From contig JBGSNA010000221.1 of NCBI GenBank assembly GCA_041739875.1, forward strand, positions 5,409 to 69,408: a DNA stretch of 64,000 nt. Direction: 5' to 3'. Shown in pieces: positions 53,439 to 63,087 of the stretch. Source of the stretch: JBBSJZ01 sp041739875. GTDB taxonomy: Bacteria; Planctomycetota; Planctomycetia; Pirellulales; Pirellulaceae. Below the pieces are notes generated by a model. That model was given only the letters and a program-made list of their open reading frames with translations. It was not told where the DNA came from and did no database searches. Numbering within the stretch: position 1 is the first letter of the stretch; each line of letters begins with the position of its first letter. The position numbers and the translations under genes were made by a program.

Positions 53439-56153
53439 CTATGACAAGCCTTGTAACTGGGCAATCAACTTGGCAACTTCGTCGACTTGCTCTTTCGAGG
53501 TCGCGACAGTCGGTGCATAGGCCTCGGCAATTTGTTTTGCTTCGGTAGCGGCATTTTCATACTGAGGAATCGCCGCAACCGTGTCAGCAATCTTCTTCTT
53601 CATTGGCTCTTGCATGGCAAGCAGGTCAGCCGCAGCTTTCTCGGTATTGGCGACATTGGTGATCGCTACCTGTTCTGCCTGAGTCTTGGCAACGACATCG
53701 GCTTTGGCGACTTCCAGTTGTTGTGCTTTTTCGGTCGCACCTGTATTGAGTGCGTTCATTGCCGTAATCATCGTCGGGTCCTCTTTGCTCATCGCCAAAG
53801 CTTCGTTCATCTTCGCGACGGCTTCCCCGATCTTGCCAAGCGACTGGCTCAGCACATTCACATTGTTGTTGGCAGCATCCTTGGCCTGTGTCGCAGCGAC
53901 TTGAGCGGCTTTTGCCGTTTCAATCGCGGTCAACGCTGCTTGGTAGTCAGCTTCGTTCTTCGTTAGCGATGCTTGAGTACCAGCCAGCTCAGCTTGACTA
54001 GTTTGCAGCACCGTTTGAGCTTGATCAGAATTAGATTGCAGTCTTGTCAGTTCTTCTTCGTGCGTCGCCAGCATCGCCATGGCATCTTTGCGCTGTTGCT
54101 GCAAGGCCTTGAACTTGTTGTTGAATTCAATTTCGCTTGTCCACTTGGCAACGGATGCCGTCGCCTCGGTTACAGCAGCCGTGGATTGATCCATCGCTGT
54201 CTTAGCCACGTTGAAGGCATCTTCAGCAGGTTTCAGTAGTGGCAATAGAGCCGCCTCGGCTTGCTGAGCGTTTGCCAATGCGGTAGCCATATCGGTAGCT
54301 TGCTGCTGTGTCTCAGCCATGACTTTTGTCGCCTGCTGCATCGCGGCAAGCTTAGCGACTTCATCCGTCTTGGCCATCTCCATCTCTTTGGCTTTCGCTT
54401 CCGATGTGGTTGTGATGGTAAGGGCAGCGTTCTTCAGGGTCTCGTCGCCAGGAAGCTGAGCCGCGGCGGCGTTTGCTTTGTCGGCTGCGTCTTTCAGCAT
54501 GGGGGCAACCGCGACGAGCACCTCGGCCGATTTCTTGGCCGCATCGTTCTCCGTCGTTGCTTGGGTCATCGCAGCTTGTGCTGCGACCAATGCGACAGCC
54601 GCCGCATCTGCCTTTTGCTTTGTTTCGGCGCTCAGCTTCTGTGCATTTGCCAAGTCACCACTCACTTTCTGAAAAGTAGACTGAGCTGCTTGGAAGCTAT
54701 CGGTGATCGGTTTAATTTCTGCTTGCCGTGCCGCCATCATTTGATTTGCATCGGCAAGACGGGTTTCAAGCAGCGGAACATTCATGACCAATTGGCCTAG
54801 TCGCGCTCCGTCCGTGGCATTCCAGACGCGAATTTCTCCAGTCCAATCGCCTGAAATCGCACGATTAGTTTCGTCGCAATAGGTCGCTCTCAAAGCCAAA
54901 TCGCCGAATGCTTCATAGGCAACTTGTTGAGCACCATTTTGATCCCAGGCTTTAGGTGTACGATCCCTGCCACAGGAGAAAAGCCGACCCTCGCGAGTGA
55001 ATTCGACATTGAGTGCTCCGCCACCATGCGCGCCCCAGTTCTTCACTTCGCCACCGTTCTCCATCTCCCACAAGCGAATCGTCGAATCTTCGCTACAGGA
55101 GGCCAGAATGTTCGAATCGCTTCGCCAAGAAACAGATGGCACACCGGCGGTATGACCCTTGAGTGTTAGGTACTCGCGTCCCGTCCAGCCTTCCCAGACC
55201 TGTAGCCCGCCATTGCGATCGCCAGATGCCAATAGCACACTATCGGGACTGAATTCTAAGGATGTGATCCAATCGGTATGTTTGCGAAGCTCATGAAGCA
55301 ATTGCCCAGTTTCAGTCGCATAGATTCGTACGACCTTGAGGGGGCCGCCTAACGCGACCAGCTTCTGATCCGAACTGATGTCCGCTGCTAAAACTTCGTC
55401 GAGTTCATCGCCTATTTCGATGATTCGCTCGCCAGTGCGAATGTTCCAAACAACAACGCGACCGCTAGCACCCGCAACGCCTCCGCCACACAACAACAAT
55501 GAACCGTTACGACTAAACTTCAAGACTCGAGGGGTGCCTTCAGGAAAAGGCAACACACCCAGCAGATCCAATGTCTGGGTATTGTAAAGTAGGACTTGTT
55601 TTTGGCTACTTACCGCAGCCAAGGGTGCCCAGGGGCTGGTTGCCAGCGCATCAATGGCCGTGCGCGATGGCGTGACGACGAGCGGCTGTAGACTCAGCTT
55701 CGCAGGCATGGGGATTTCGGCAGGACGTTCAGTCGAAGGTGCAGCAAGCGCCAGGTCGAACTTCTTTTTCTTTGACTCTTTGGCCACACTCCCTGAACTC
55801 TCGAGCACGCCACCCTCGATCCACTTGCGCAGTGTCTCGATCATCGCGTCTTCGATCTTCGGCGACTCAGGCGGCATCGCAGGTTCTTCGTCGTGTACCA
55901 CAAGCTTGTACAAGTAGCTTGCCGACGCGTCACCGGGCTCGATCACTGCACCAGACGCACCGCCTTGCATCAGATTACCGTAGTTCGTCAAGTCCAAGTC
56001 AGCGCTCTTCTTGTCTGGGTTATGACAAGACACGCACTTTTGCTGGAAGATTGGCTTCACATGATCATCAAAGGTGATCTTCGGAGGCGCCTTTTCTTCA
56101 GCTTCGACCCGAGCGACGATGAGCAACAGCGGTAGGAGGATGAGGTATCGCAT
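53439..56153 (-). CDS. PSCyt1 cytochrome c / WD40 / coiled-coil protein
   Basis: 904 residues from ATG 56153. Signal peptide YLILLPLLLIVARVEAEE, a planctomycete-type cytochrome c domain with C40-V-S-C43-H44 and PPESPKI downstream, then WD40 repeats roughly 165-470 (for example TDWITSLEFSPDSVLLASGDRNGGLQVWEG, GVPSVSWRSDSNILASCSEDSTIRLWE). The last 430 residues are Ala/Glu/Lys/Gln-rich and lack prolines, so a long coiled coil. Final gene of the four-gene operon with DUF1501, PPC and DUF1549 members. Probably a large exported scaffold linked to electron transfer; role not established. Confidence 0.9.
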   Translation of the reverse strand: MRYLILLPLLLIVARVEAEEKAPPKITFDDHVKPIFQQKCVSCHNPDKKSADLDLTNYGNLMQGGASGAVIEPGDASASYLYKLVVHDEEPAMPPESPKIEDAMIETLRKWIEGGVLESSGSVAKESKKKKFDLALAAPSTERPAEIPMPAKLSLQPLVVTPSRTAIDALATSPWAPLAAVSSQKQVLLYNTQTLDLLGVLPFPEGTPRVLKFSRNGSLLLCGGGVAGASGRVVVWNIRTGERIIEIGDELDEVLAADISSDQKLVALGGPLKVVRIYATETGQLLHELRKHTDWITSLEFSPDSVLLASGDRNGGLQVWEGWTGREYLTLKGHTAGVPSVSWRSDSNILASCSEDSTIRLWEMENGGEVKNWGAHGGGALNVEFTREGRLFSCGRDRTPKAWDQNGAQQVAYEAFGDLALRATYCDETNRAISGDWTGEIRVWNATDGARLGQLVMNVPLLETRLADANQMMAARQAEIKPITDSFQAAQSTFQKVSGDLANAQKLSAETKQKADAAAVALVAAQAAMTQATTENDAAKKSAEVLVAVAPMLKDAADKANAAAAQLPGDETLKNAALTITTTSEAKAKEMEMAKTDEVAKLAAMQQATKVMAETQQQATDMATALANAQQAEAALLPLLKPAEDAFNVAKTAMDQSTAAVTEATASVAKWTSEIEFNNKFKALQQQRKDAMAMLATHEEELTRLQSNSDQAQTVLQTSQAELAGTQASLTKNEADYQAALTAIETAKAAQVAATQAKDAANNNVNVLSQSLGKIGEAVAKMNEALAMSKEDPTMITAMNALNTGATEKAQQLEVAKADVVAKTQAEQVAITNVANTEKAAADLLAMQEPMKKKIADTVAAIPQYENAATEAKQIAEAYAPTVATSKEQVDEVAKLIAQLQGLS

Positions 56154-56154
56154 A

Positions 56155-58758
56155 TTAGTGGTTAAACACAAACTCTCGTGAATTCATCAGTGCCCAAAAC
56201 GTATCTTCTAGTGTGACTTTCACATCGGCTGACGCTGCAATCGCTTCGCCAAGTTTTTGCTTTTCGGCATCGGTTGGCTTTCGGGTTAAACAACGAGCAT
56301 AGATCTCGTCAATGATCTCTTCCGGTTTCTTGCCCTCGGCCAAGCGTCGTTCAATCAGTTTCCCTTCGGCAATTTTTCCAGCCACGGTTTCGCCGTTGAG
56401 CAAGTGCAAGGCTTGAGACAGATTCGGCTCAATCTTCACCTCGCACGAACAAACTGTCCCGCGAGTGGCTCGACCGAATGTCGTTAGAAAGTAGGTGCTC
56501 GTGTTGCCGTTAGCGATTTGCACGGCACGCGCACCGAGCGGCAAGCCAGCGAACTTGTCTTTCGTATCGGTCACTTGTGTGATCGCATCGAGCAAGATCT
56601 CTGAACGAATTCGACGAAGCGTCGCGTGTGAGAAGTTACGATCGTCACTCTTATTCGTTTCGTTGGTCGCTGTACTCAATTGGTACGTTCGCGAAGTACA
56701 GATATCTCGCACAAGTTGCTTGAAGTCATAGTTGTACTCAGTGAACTTCGTCGACAATGCCGCCAACAATTCAGCGTTCACCGGCGGATTACTTACTCGT
56801 ACGTCGTCCACTTCATTGATGATGCCTTTACCAAAGAAGTGATTCCACACGATGTTGGTCAGATTTGGCGCGAAGTAAGGATTCTCTTTCGATGCCAACC
56901 ATCCTGCCATTACGACTCGGCGATCTTTGCCAGCGACATCAGGGATATTGCCGCCAAGAAACTTGGGTGGCATGACGCGTCCACCGACAGGATGACTGAC
57001 CTCGCCACCACCGCTATTGAAAATGATCTGCTCACGAGGATCTTCGCCTGGCTTGCGTCCGATCTGGGAAAAGAAAGCAGCGAAGCTGTAGTAGTCGTCC
57101 ATGGTCCAGCGATCGAACGGATGGTTGTGGCACTGTGCGCACTGAACTCTCATCCCCATGAAAACCTGGGCCACATTTTCGGAGACCTTTAGCGGGTCCG
57201 TTTCCATCTGGTAATAGTTCGTGGCTGCGTTCTCAAACGTTCCACCATTGGCACCCAACAACTCTTGCACCATTTTATCGATGGGAACGTTGTTGGCTAA
57301 GCGTTCTTGTAGCCACTGGTAATATCGCAGCATCGGCTTGTACGCGATCTGCTGTGTCGTGCGGATCATTAACAGCTCCGCCCACTTCATCACCCATAAC
57401 TCGACGAACTCTTTTCGATCGAGCAGTTCATCCACTACGCGATTTCGTTTCGTTGGGTCGACGTCGGCGATAAACTTCTGGTATTCCTGAGCACTTGGCA
57501 AACAACCAACGATGTCCAACGTTGCGCGGCGAAGAAACTCTTCGTCGCTACATACGTCCGAAGGGTTGATACGCAATTTGCGAAGTTTTGTGTGAATATG
57601 TGTATCGACATAATTCAAATCCTCAGCCCCATTCCACTGAAACTGCAATCCCTTCGGCAGCACGATGAACTGGGTGCCGACGGTATGCGTTTCGTAACGA
57701 GCCATAATAAAGGCTTCGCCTCGATTGGCTGCCGTGACGACTCCGTCCGGTGAAATCGGCGCAGAGTTGTCATTGTTTGACATGAACGCAGCTAGCGAAG
57801 TGACATCGCGGTCGGAACCGTCTGCGTAGTGAGCACGCACCGTGATTCGTTGGTTCGAGCCCTCACCATCGAGCACCGCACCACTCGGGAAAATCTCGAC
57901 CCGCGTCACTGCCGGAACTTCACCTGGATCGTTCACAGCGCCCGCTTGATGCCAATGCAGCAACGTTTGTGCATACTCGCTGTCCATTTCGAATCGCTTA
58001 CCACCGGTATGCGGAACCGAGCCGACAGATTTTGTAATCAATAGGCTTTCCTCAGGTAGCGCCAGGTTGATTCGGCGACCGGGTATTTGGCGAGTGATCC
58101 GGAAGTGATCTCCGTTGGGATCATAACCGAACAGCGATAGCATGAATCCATCTTTGCCACGTGCAGCACCATGACAGCTGCCCGTGTTACATCCTGAACG
58201 CATGAAGATCGGCATGACGTCCAACTTGAAGCTGATTGGCGGCGACGTCCCTGCGTCTTTAACAACAACAGGAAGCGTTGCGACGTGGCCAGCAAATTCA
58301 ACCTTCAATTCAGTCGTGCCGTCAGCCGTCGGATGCAGCAAGTTTGACTCGAGCCGCGCGAGCGCTGGATTGGCAAGTGAAAACGTCGCTAGATCCGTCA
58401 CATCTTGTGTGATTCCATCCGCAAACACCGATTGCACGATCACGGATTGGCGGTCACGTTCACTCGTCAAATTCACATCGGGAGGATAGACGCGTATGCC
58501 GGTTGGTGATGGTGCTGGCGGCGAGCTCGAAACAATGTTGCTGGGTTCGGCAGCGGCTAGCATGGATGCGACCAGTCCCAGAGCCAAAGCCACGCAGGCA
58601 CGCAGAGAGCCTATCCGAAAAGGGGTCGGACCCTTTGGAGGCGAGTCGATTTCGTTGATTTTTTTGTCTCGGCGGAGAGGGTCAGACCCCTTTTCGGAAA
58701 GGCTCTGAGTGTCGAATGTCTGTCTCATCAGAAACCGAATCGGGTTGTGGGTTGTCAC
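56155..58758 (-). CDS. DUF1549/DUF1553 cytochrome-like protein, long form
   Basis: 867 residues from ATG 58758. Beyond the signal segment (about 52-70) is a bacterial Ig-like region, then a C-x4-C-H motif (GCNTGSCHG), a second Ig-like part, DUF1549 with C-A-Q-C-H and DUF1553 to the C-terminus ending NSREFVFNH. The N-terminal residues 18-51 are encoded by the palindromic repeat at 58606-58706. In-frame starts after the repeat (GTG, TTG, ATG at codons 56, 58 and 66) would leave a poor signal peptide, so the repeat seems to supply the basic n-region. The stop is 1 bp from the next start. Exported, function unknown. Confidence 0.88.
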   Translation of the reverse strand: MTTHNPIRFLMRQTFDTQSLSEKGSDPLRRDKKINEIDSPPKGPTPFRIGSLRACVALALGLVASMLAAAEPSNIVSSSPPAPSPTGIRVYPPDVNLTSERDRQSVIVQSVFADGITQDVTDLATFSLANPALARLESNLLHPTADGTTELKVEFAGHVATLPVVVKDAGTSPPISFKLDVMPIFMRSGCNTGSCHGAARGKDGFMLSLFGYDPNGDHFRITRQIPGRRINLALPEESLLITKSVGSVPHTGGKRFEMDSEYAQTLLHWHQAGAVNDPGEVPAVTRVEIFPSGAVLDGEGSNQRITVRAHYADGSDRDVTSLAAFMSNNDNSAPISPDGVVTAANRGEAFIMARYETHTVGTQFIVLPKGLQFQWNGAEDLNYVDTHIHTKLRKLRINPSDVCSDEEFLRRATLDIVGCLPSAQEYQKFIADVDPTKRNRVVDELLDRKEFVELWVMKWAELLMIRTTQQIAYKPMLRYYQWLQERLANNVPIDKMVQELLGANGGTFENAATNYYQMETDPLKVSENVAQVFMGMRVQCAQCHNHPFDRWTMDDYYSFAAFFSQIGRKPGEDPREQIIFNSGGGEVSHPVGGRVMPPKFLGGNIPDVAGKDRRVVMAGWLASKENPYFAPNLTNIVWNHFFGKGIINEVDDVRVSNPPVNAELLAALSTKFTEYNYDFKQLVRDICTSRTYQLSTATNETNKSDDRNFSHATLRRIRSEILLDAITQVTDTKDKFAGLPLGARAVQIANGNTSTYFLTTFGRATRGTVCSCEVKIEPNLSQALHLLNGETVAGKIAEGKLIERRLAEGKKPEEIIDEIYARCLTRKPTDAEKQKLGEAIAASADVKVTLEDTFWALMNSREFVFNH
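58606..58706. repeat. 101-bp palindromic REP/MITE-like element inside a CDS
   Basis: Outer arms 58606-58634 and 58678-58706 are inverted repeats of 29 bp with 27 matches; they contain CCGAAAAGGGGTC and GACCCCTTTTCGG. The 43-bp centre contains a T-tract (TGATTTTTTTGTC). The element lies wholly within the 5' end of the DUF1549 frame and contributes 34 residues without a stop. The GGGTC-type palindrome resembles REP elements linked to RAYT (REP-associated tyrosine) transposases in other bacteria. No second copy or RAYT gene was found in this window. Confidence 0.85.
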
Positions 58759-58781
58759 GGAGTGATCTTTATCGCGAACGT

Positions 58782-61226
58782 CTACTGAATCGCTGGCGTC
58801 GATTGGCGTTCTCGGGCTGCCAATCTAAGTTTTTCGAGTCGTGTTAGTGGTTTAGCGGGAGGTAGTTCAGGTGCTTTGGCCGCTTCTGGAGCTGCAGCGA
58901 CCGCAGCGGGCGCGGGAGCTGGAGGAGGCGTGGCCGCAGGCATCGTGACTGGAAGCGGCGCATCGATTTGCAATTCGACGTTCCCAGCGCGACTGATGAT
59001 CGCGTCGCCGTTTTGCGGAATACTCAATTGGCAAAACAGACCATGCTTTCCGACGGGGCTGTCGGCTTCTGTCTTAATTTTAAACGTCAGCTCTTGAGTC
59101 GCTTTGTTGAACGTCAACGGCTCAATAATCACCTTGGGCGGCATACCGATGATTTCTGCTTTTGCGTCACCTTCAAAGGGAGTTGTATGATTGATTTTGC
59201 AAAGCATTAAGGTCTCTTGGCCTTGCTCGCACGCTGGACGTTGAATCTCGAATCTTGCATAAGCATCTGCGACGTCCAGTTTCGTCAACTGGGACGATGC
59301 CCACATGCCTTGCGAAGTTCCTAGTATAAAAACTCTCCAGCTCTTGATCTCGGCGTCACCGCTCGCGTTGATCGCGAACAACACTTCCGTTTGGCCTTTA
59401 GGCAGCTTTACGCTCGGCGCAGCACCTACTCCGGGCGATCGAAACGGAAGCTGCACTTCGATGTCTTCGTCCCAGCCCTCTTTCTTGTGAGCGATGACTT
59501 TCAGGTTCATGGAACCATCGCGAACGAGCGGCACTTTGGGAACTTCAAGCTCAATGCGAAACGGAATTTCATCGACCACAGCAATAGGTAATCGATCAAC
59601 GTCCTTCCAGCGATAAAGTGACTGGCCCGGTTCAGCGACCAAGTAGTCGGCGCGATTGGTGAACCCGCTGCGAATGTTTTGATTCGGATCAGCATGCTTG
59701 GCTAGGAAATCGACAAGCGCACCATTGAGAGTTGCATCGGCAGTCGCTTCGAATACCACAGGCATCGTGTTCTGGTTGGCTGGCATCGGATCCCAATGCA
59801 TGGTGATTCCGGGCGGAAGATTCTCGCCAAGCAATACGAGCTCACCACCAAAGTTTGCTCGATTCGCACTAATCAGTGTCCCAAACCGGTTTCCCTTTGG
59901 AATGAAGACTTGTTGTCGATATTGACCGTATCTTTCGTTGCGAGGAATACCCAAGGTCAGCGCCGGCGCGACCCCTTGGAACTCGATGCGATAGACCATG
60001 TCGGGGCCGCCGCGATTGAGATGGTCGTTAATCCGAACGACATACTCAGCGTCCTCGGGGACCGTGAATCGAATGTAACTGTCGGGCCCTCGTGAATCAT
60101 CGTTTCCGGCAATGTGTCTTCCGTCCGCGTAGTAAATATTCATCACAGGGTCGAGTCCTGAGCGAATTCGTCGCGCGAAGCATTCGACTTCGTAAACTTG
60201 CCCCTTCTTGCCAGCAAACTTGAAGCAATCCACATCACCCGTGGTTTCGATAATCCCGTTCATTGCGAGCGGCAATTCGACGGCAGTTCCTTGCGAGATT
60301 TCGTTGTTCGGTTCTTGCTCCATGGAGTTGCCGTGGTCAAACAATCGGAAGACGTTCGGTGTCGGCGACACGCCGCCCTCGTCTTGTGCGAACACACCAA
60401 AGTCGGTGACTGGGGTCGCAGGCAAAACGACTTTGCGAACCAATTCACCGGTCGGCATCCCAAGAAACTTAACTTCGACCTCTTCGCCCATTTTTCCGCC
60501 GGCAGGGAACGGAACTTTGGGTCGCGGAAAAGTGCCTACGTGCAACCGATAGCTATCTCCGGCTGCGTATGCACTTTCTCGCAACTCGATGAAATATTTA
60601 CCGTCCGCTGGGGCAACGATCGAAGCGAATCCATCCTGGAGCGCCAGTGCAGTGTCGTCGTTTGTCGCCAGCTCGAAACGTTTTTCGTCAAGAATCGCAA
60701 CGTACGGATCGAACATCGCTGTGCTCAACCGCATCGCCACAACTTCGACGGAAATGCGTTGGCCCTGCTTGGCTTCAAGTACGTAATAATCGACATCTTC
60801 GTTACTGATGGTTCCGTTGATGACATGGCCGAGCGAGATGGGTTGCGGTGTAGCAAAGTCGCTGTTGGGTTCCACTTCATTTACAACAGGCAAATCTTCG
60901 ACGTACAACGTTCGGTAGTCGGAGATACCAGAGGCGGTGCGGACTTGCGCGACATGCTCACCGAGTCGGCAATCGGCAGCCACGCGGACCTTCACCTTCG
61001 CGGTGTTCCCATCACCCTTGACTTCCAATACTTCAATGCCGCTGTCATAGAAAAACACCCCTTGGGCGTCTGCCAGATTATTTCCGTTGAATGTCAACTC
61101 ATGTTCGATACCTCGTTGGACTCCGCGAGGTATCACGTTGCTTAGCCGAGGCGAGGCGGCAATGCAACACAGTGAAGTGGTGACGAAAAACGACAGAGCA
61201 ACTGTGGTTCGGTTGAGAAACGACAT
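58782..61226 (-). CDS. exported PPC-domain protein with Ig-like parts
   Basis: 814 residues. Signal peptide SFLNRTTVALSFFVTTSLCC IAA, an IPT/Ig-like first part (PRGVQRGIEHELTFNGNNLAD), and two PPC domains marked by EVEPNSDFATPQPISLG...DVDYYVLEAKQGQRISVEV and EQEPNNEISQGTAVELPLAMNGIIETTGDVDCFKFAGKKGQ. The C-terminus is Pro/Ala-rich (VTMPAATPPPAPAPAAVAAA), suggesting a wall- or envelope-spanning tail. Always seen with DUF1549 and DUF1501 genes in such clusters; likely part of an extracellular complex. Confidence 0.88.
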   Translation of the reverse strand: MSFLNRTTVALSFFVTTSLCCIAASPRLSNVIPRGVQRGIEHELTFNGNNLADAQGVFFYDSGIEVLEVKGDGNTAKVKVRVAADCRLGEHVAQVRTASGISDYRTLYVEDLPVVNEVEPNSDFATPQPISLGHVINGTISNEDVDYYVLEAKQGQRISVEVVAMRLSTAMFDPYVAILDEKRFELATNDDTALALQDGFASIVAPADGKYFIELRESAYAAGDSYRLHVGTFPRPKVPFPAGGKMGEEVEVKFLGMPTGELVRKVVLPATPVTDFGVFAQDEGGVSPTPNVFRLFDHGNSMEQEPNNEISQGTAVELPLAMNGIIETTGDVDCFKFAGKKGQVYEVECFARRIRSGLDPVMNIYYADGRHIAGNDDSRGPDSYIRFTVPEDAEYVVRINDHLNRGGPDMVYRIEFQGVAPALTLGIPRNERYGQYRQQVFIPKGNRFGTLISANRANFGGELVLLGENLPPGITMHWDPMPANQNTMPVVFEATADATLNGALVDFLAKHADPNQNIRSGFTNRADYLVAEPGQSLYRWKDVDRLPIAVVDEIPFRIELEVPKVPLVRDGSMNLKVIAHKKEGWDEDIEVQLPFRSPGVGAAPSVKLPKGQTEVLFAINASGDAEIKSWRVFILGTSQGMWASSQLTKLDVADAYARFEIQRPACEQGQETLMLCKINHTTPFEGDAKAEIIGMPPKVIIEPLTFNKATQELTFKIKTEADSPVGKHGLFCQLSIPQNGDAIISRAGNVELQIDAPLPVTMPAATPPPAPAPAAVAAAPEAAKAPELPPAKPLTRLEKLRLAARERQSTPAIQ

Positions 61227-61261
61227 GCGACAATCTTGTAGGGTTGGTGTACGACAGCGTT

Positions 61262-62566
61262 CTAAACGATCAAGTCTTTGCGAACCTTACCGCCATCAAC
61301 GATTTCAATCGGTCGATCGCCGGGTGCCATCAGTTCCTTATCTGCGGTGATCCCCATGCAGTGATAAATCGTCGTTGCCCAATCGGCGACTTCCAGCGCG
61401 TTTTCGTGCGGCTCGCTAGCGGTTGCATCTGACGATCCGTAGACGATTCCACGACGAATGCCGCCACCCGCCATCACGACGCTGAACACTTTGGGCCAAT
61501 GGTCGCGTCCAGCGGTTCCATTGAACTTGGGAGTTCGCCCAAACTCACTCGCGATCACCACCATCGTCGAATCCAACAAGCCACGTTGTTCCAGATCGCG
61601 AATCAACATCGCGTAGGCTTGATCAAACGGAGGCACTTGCGAATTCATTTGGCCATGGAGGTTGTCGTGCATGTCCTAACCACCGTAGGTTGTCGTCACG
61701 TAACGCACACCCGCTTCTACCAATCGGCGGCAGAGCAACAAGCGGGAACCAGCTTCGTTGCGACCGTAAGCATCGCGAGTCTTGTCGTCTTCTTTCGTCA
61801 TGTCAAAAGCTTCGCGAGCTTTTTCCGAGTTTATCATCGCATAAGCACGCTGATAGAACGTATCGACGGCGTCCAACGAATCGGACTCTTGCGTTGTTCG
61901 GAAGTGATTATTCACGACATCGAGCAACTGCTGCCGATTCGTGAACCGATTGCCATCCACTCCACCAGGAAGGTTCAAGTCACGCACGCGAAAGTCGCCC
62001 GCTGCGGGATCTGCACCGAGACTGAACCCAGCATAAGAGGAACTCAAATAGCCAGTCCCAGCAAATTCGTTGGGCTGGTTGGGAATGCATACGTAGGGTG
62101 GCAAGTTGTTTCGTGGTCCGAACTCATGCGATACCACGCTGCCCATACTTGGGAACTGCAGCGCTGGACTTGGTCGATAGCCTGTGAACATGTTGTGCGT
62201 ACCACGTTCGTGTGCGGCTTCGCCGTGTGTCATCGCACGACAGATCGCAATCTTGTCAGCAATCGTTGCCGTTTGTTTCCACAGCTCGTTGACGCGAACG
62301 CCAGCGACGTTGGTATCGATCGAATTCATGGGGCCCCGATATTCGACGGGAGCGTAGGGCTTAGGATCGAACGATTCTTGATGAGCCATTCCGCCTGGCA
62401 AGAAGATGAAAATGACAGATTTAGCTGTGCCTTCTTTCGTCTCGTAATGCTTTTGCGCTGCATTGGCTTCGATGCGAAGCATGTCAGCAAGAGACAGTCC
62501 AAGACCGCCTAGTGCGCCAACTTGCAGGAATCCACGTCGGGAAAGACTATTACCAAAACACTTCAT
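61262..62566 (-). pseudogene. DUF1501 gene interrupted by in-frame TAG
   Basis: Frame starts at ATG 62566 with Tat-like SLSRRGFLQVGALGG and runs to a TAG at 61676-61678, then continues in the same frame without a shift to the stop at 61262 (GEFGRTP-like ASEFGRTPKFNGTAGRDHWP and on). The stop replaces Trp in the conserved GGWD[MS]H: here TYGG-stop-DMHDN, whereas the intact paralogue at 12401-13717 has TLGGWDSH. TGG to TAG is one base. An ATG three bases after the stop could restart a 136-residue C-terminal fragment. It could be a real nonsense mutation, a sequence error, or readthrough. Confidence 0.85.
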
Positions 62567-63087
62567 CGAGCTAACTCCATGTGGCCATGTTCAACAACCT
62601 AGATATCCAACTGCTGGACGAAGGCGATGTCCAAGGGCGAGGCAATCAATGCATTGAGGTGGGACGCCGATCGTCAAACAATGATCAACGTGAGGTGGGG
62701 GAGCTGGAAAATTCATCGCTCACTGAAAAGAATTATCATCTCAATTTGAATCTTCGTCAAGGATCGACTTTTACGGGCCAAATTGTGGTCGCAGAACCCA
62801 CTTCTTTTTTGGCCGAATTATAATATCAGTTTGTGATCTGGCTTACACCGATAATTTGGCAAGCGGCAGCCCACAAGCAACCCCCGCTGCCCGTCCTCGC
62901 AACCAGCAGCCCCCTCTCTTGCCTAAGTATCGTGACTCGCTTTTACCCCGCCCCCGCCTTACGCTTGTTAGCTTGAATTTGCTTGGCACTACTGGCTGAC
63001 GCCCTAAACTCAAACTACGGTTTTGGCGAGTGACGGTCTCCAACACCTCTGGCGTCATGGCACGACGCGGGATTGGGAGAATTTGTC
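62567..63087. other. gene-free promoter region of the four-gene operon
   Basis: No frame here looks protein-like. It must hold the promoter of the minus-strand operon. A TATAAT hexamer lies at 62819-62824 (readable on the plus strand, and TATAAT is also present on the minus strand within the same AT-rich block), but no convincing -35 element was found. That would imply a 250-nt leader. GC falls in 62690-62830 compared with the neighbours. Confidence 0.35.

Noticed and set aside
60198..61145. 315-aa plus frame
   Set aside because: Antisense to the PPC-domain gene, whose protein is clearly coding; no motif in the antisense frame.
61499..62512. 337-aa plus frame
   Set aside because: Lies opposite the DUF1501 gene; composition typical of an antisense shadow.
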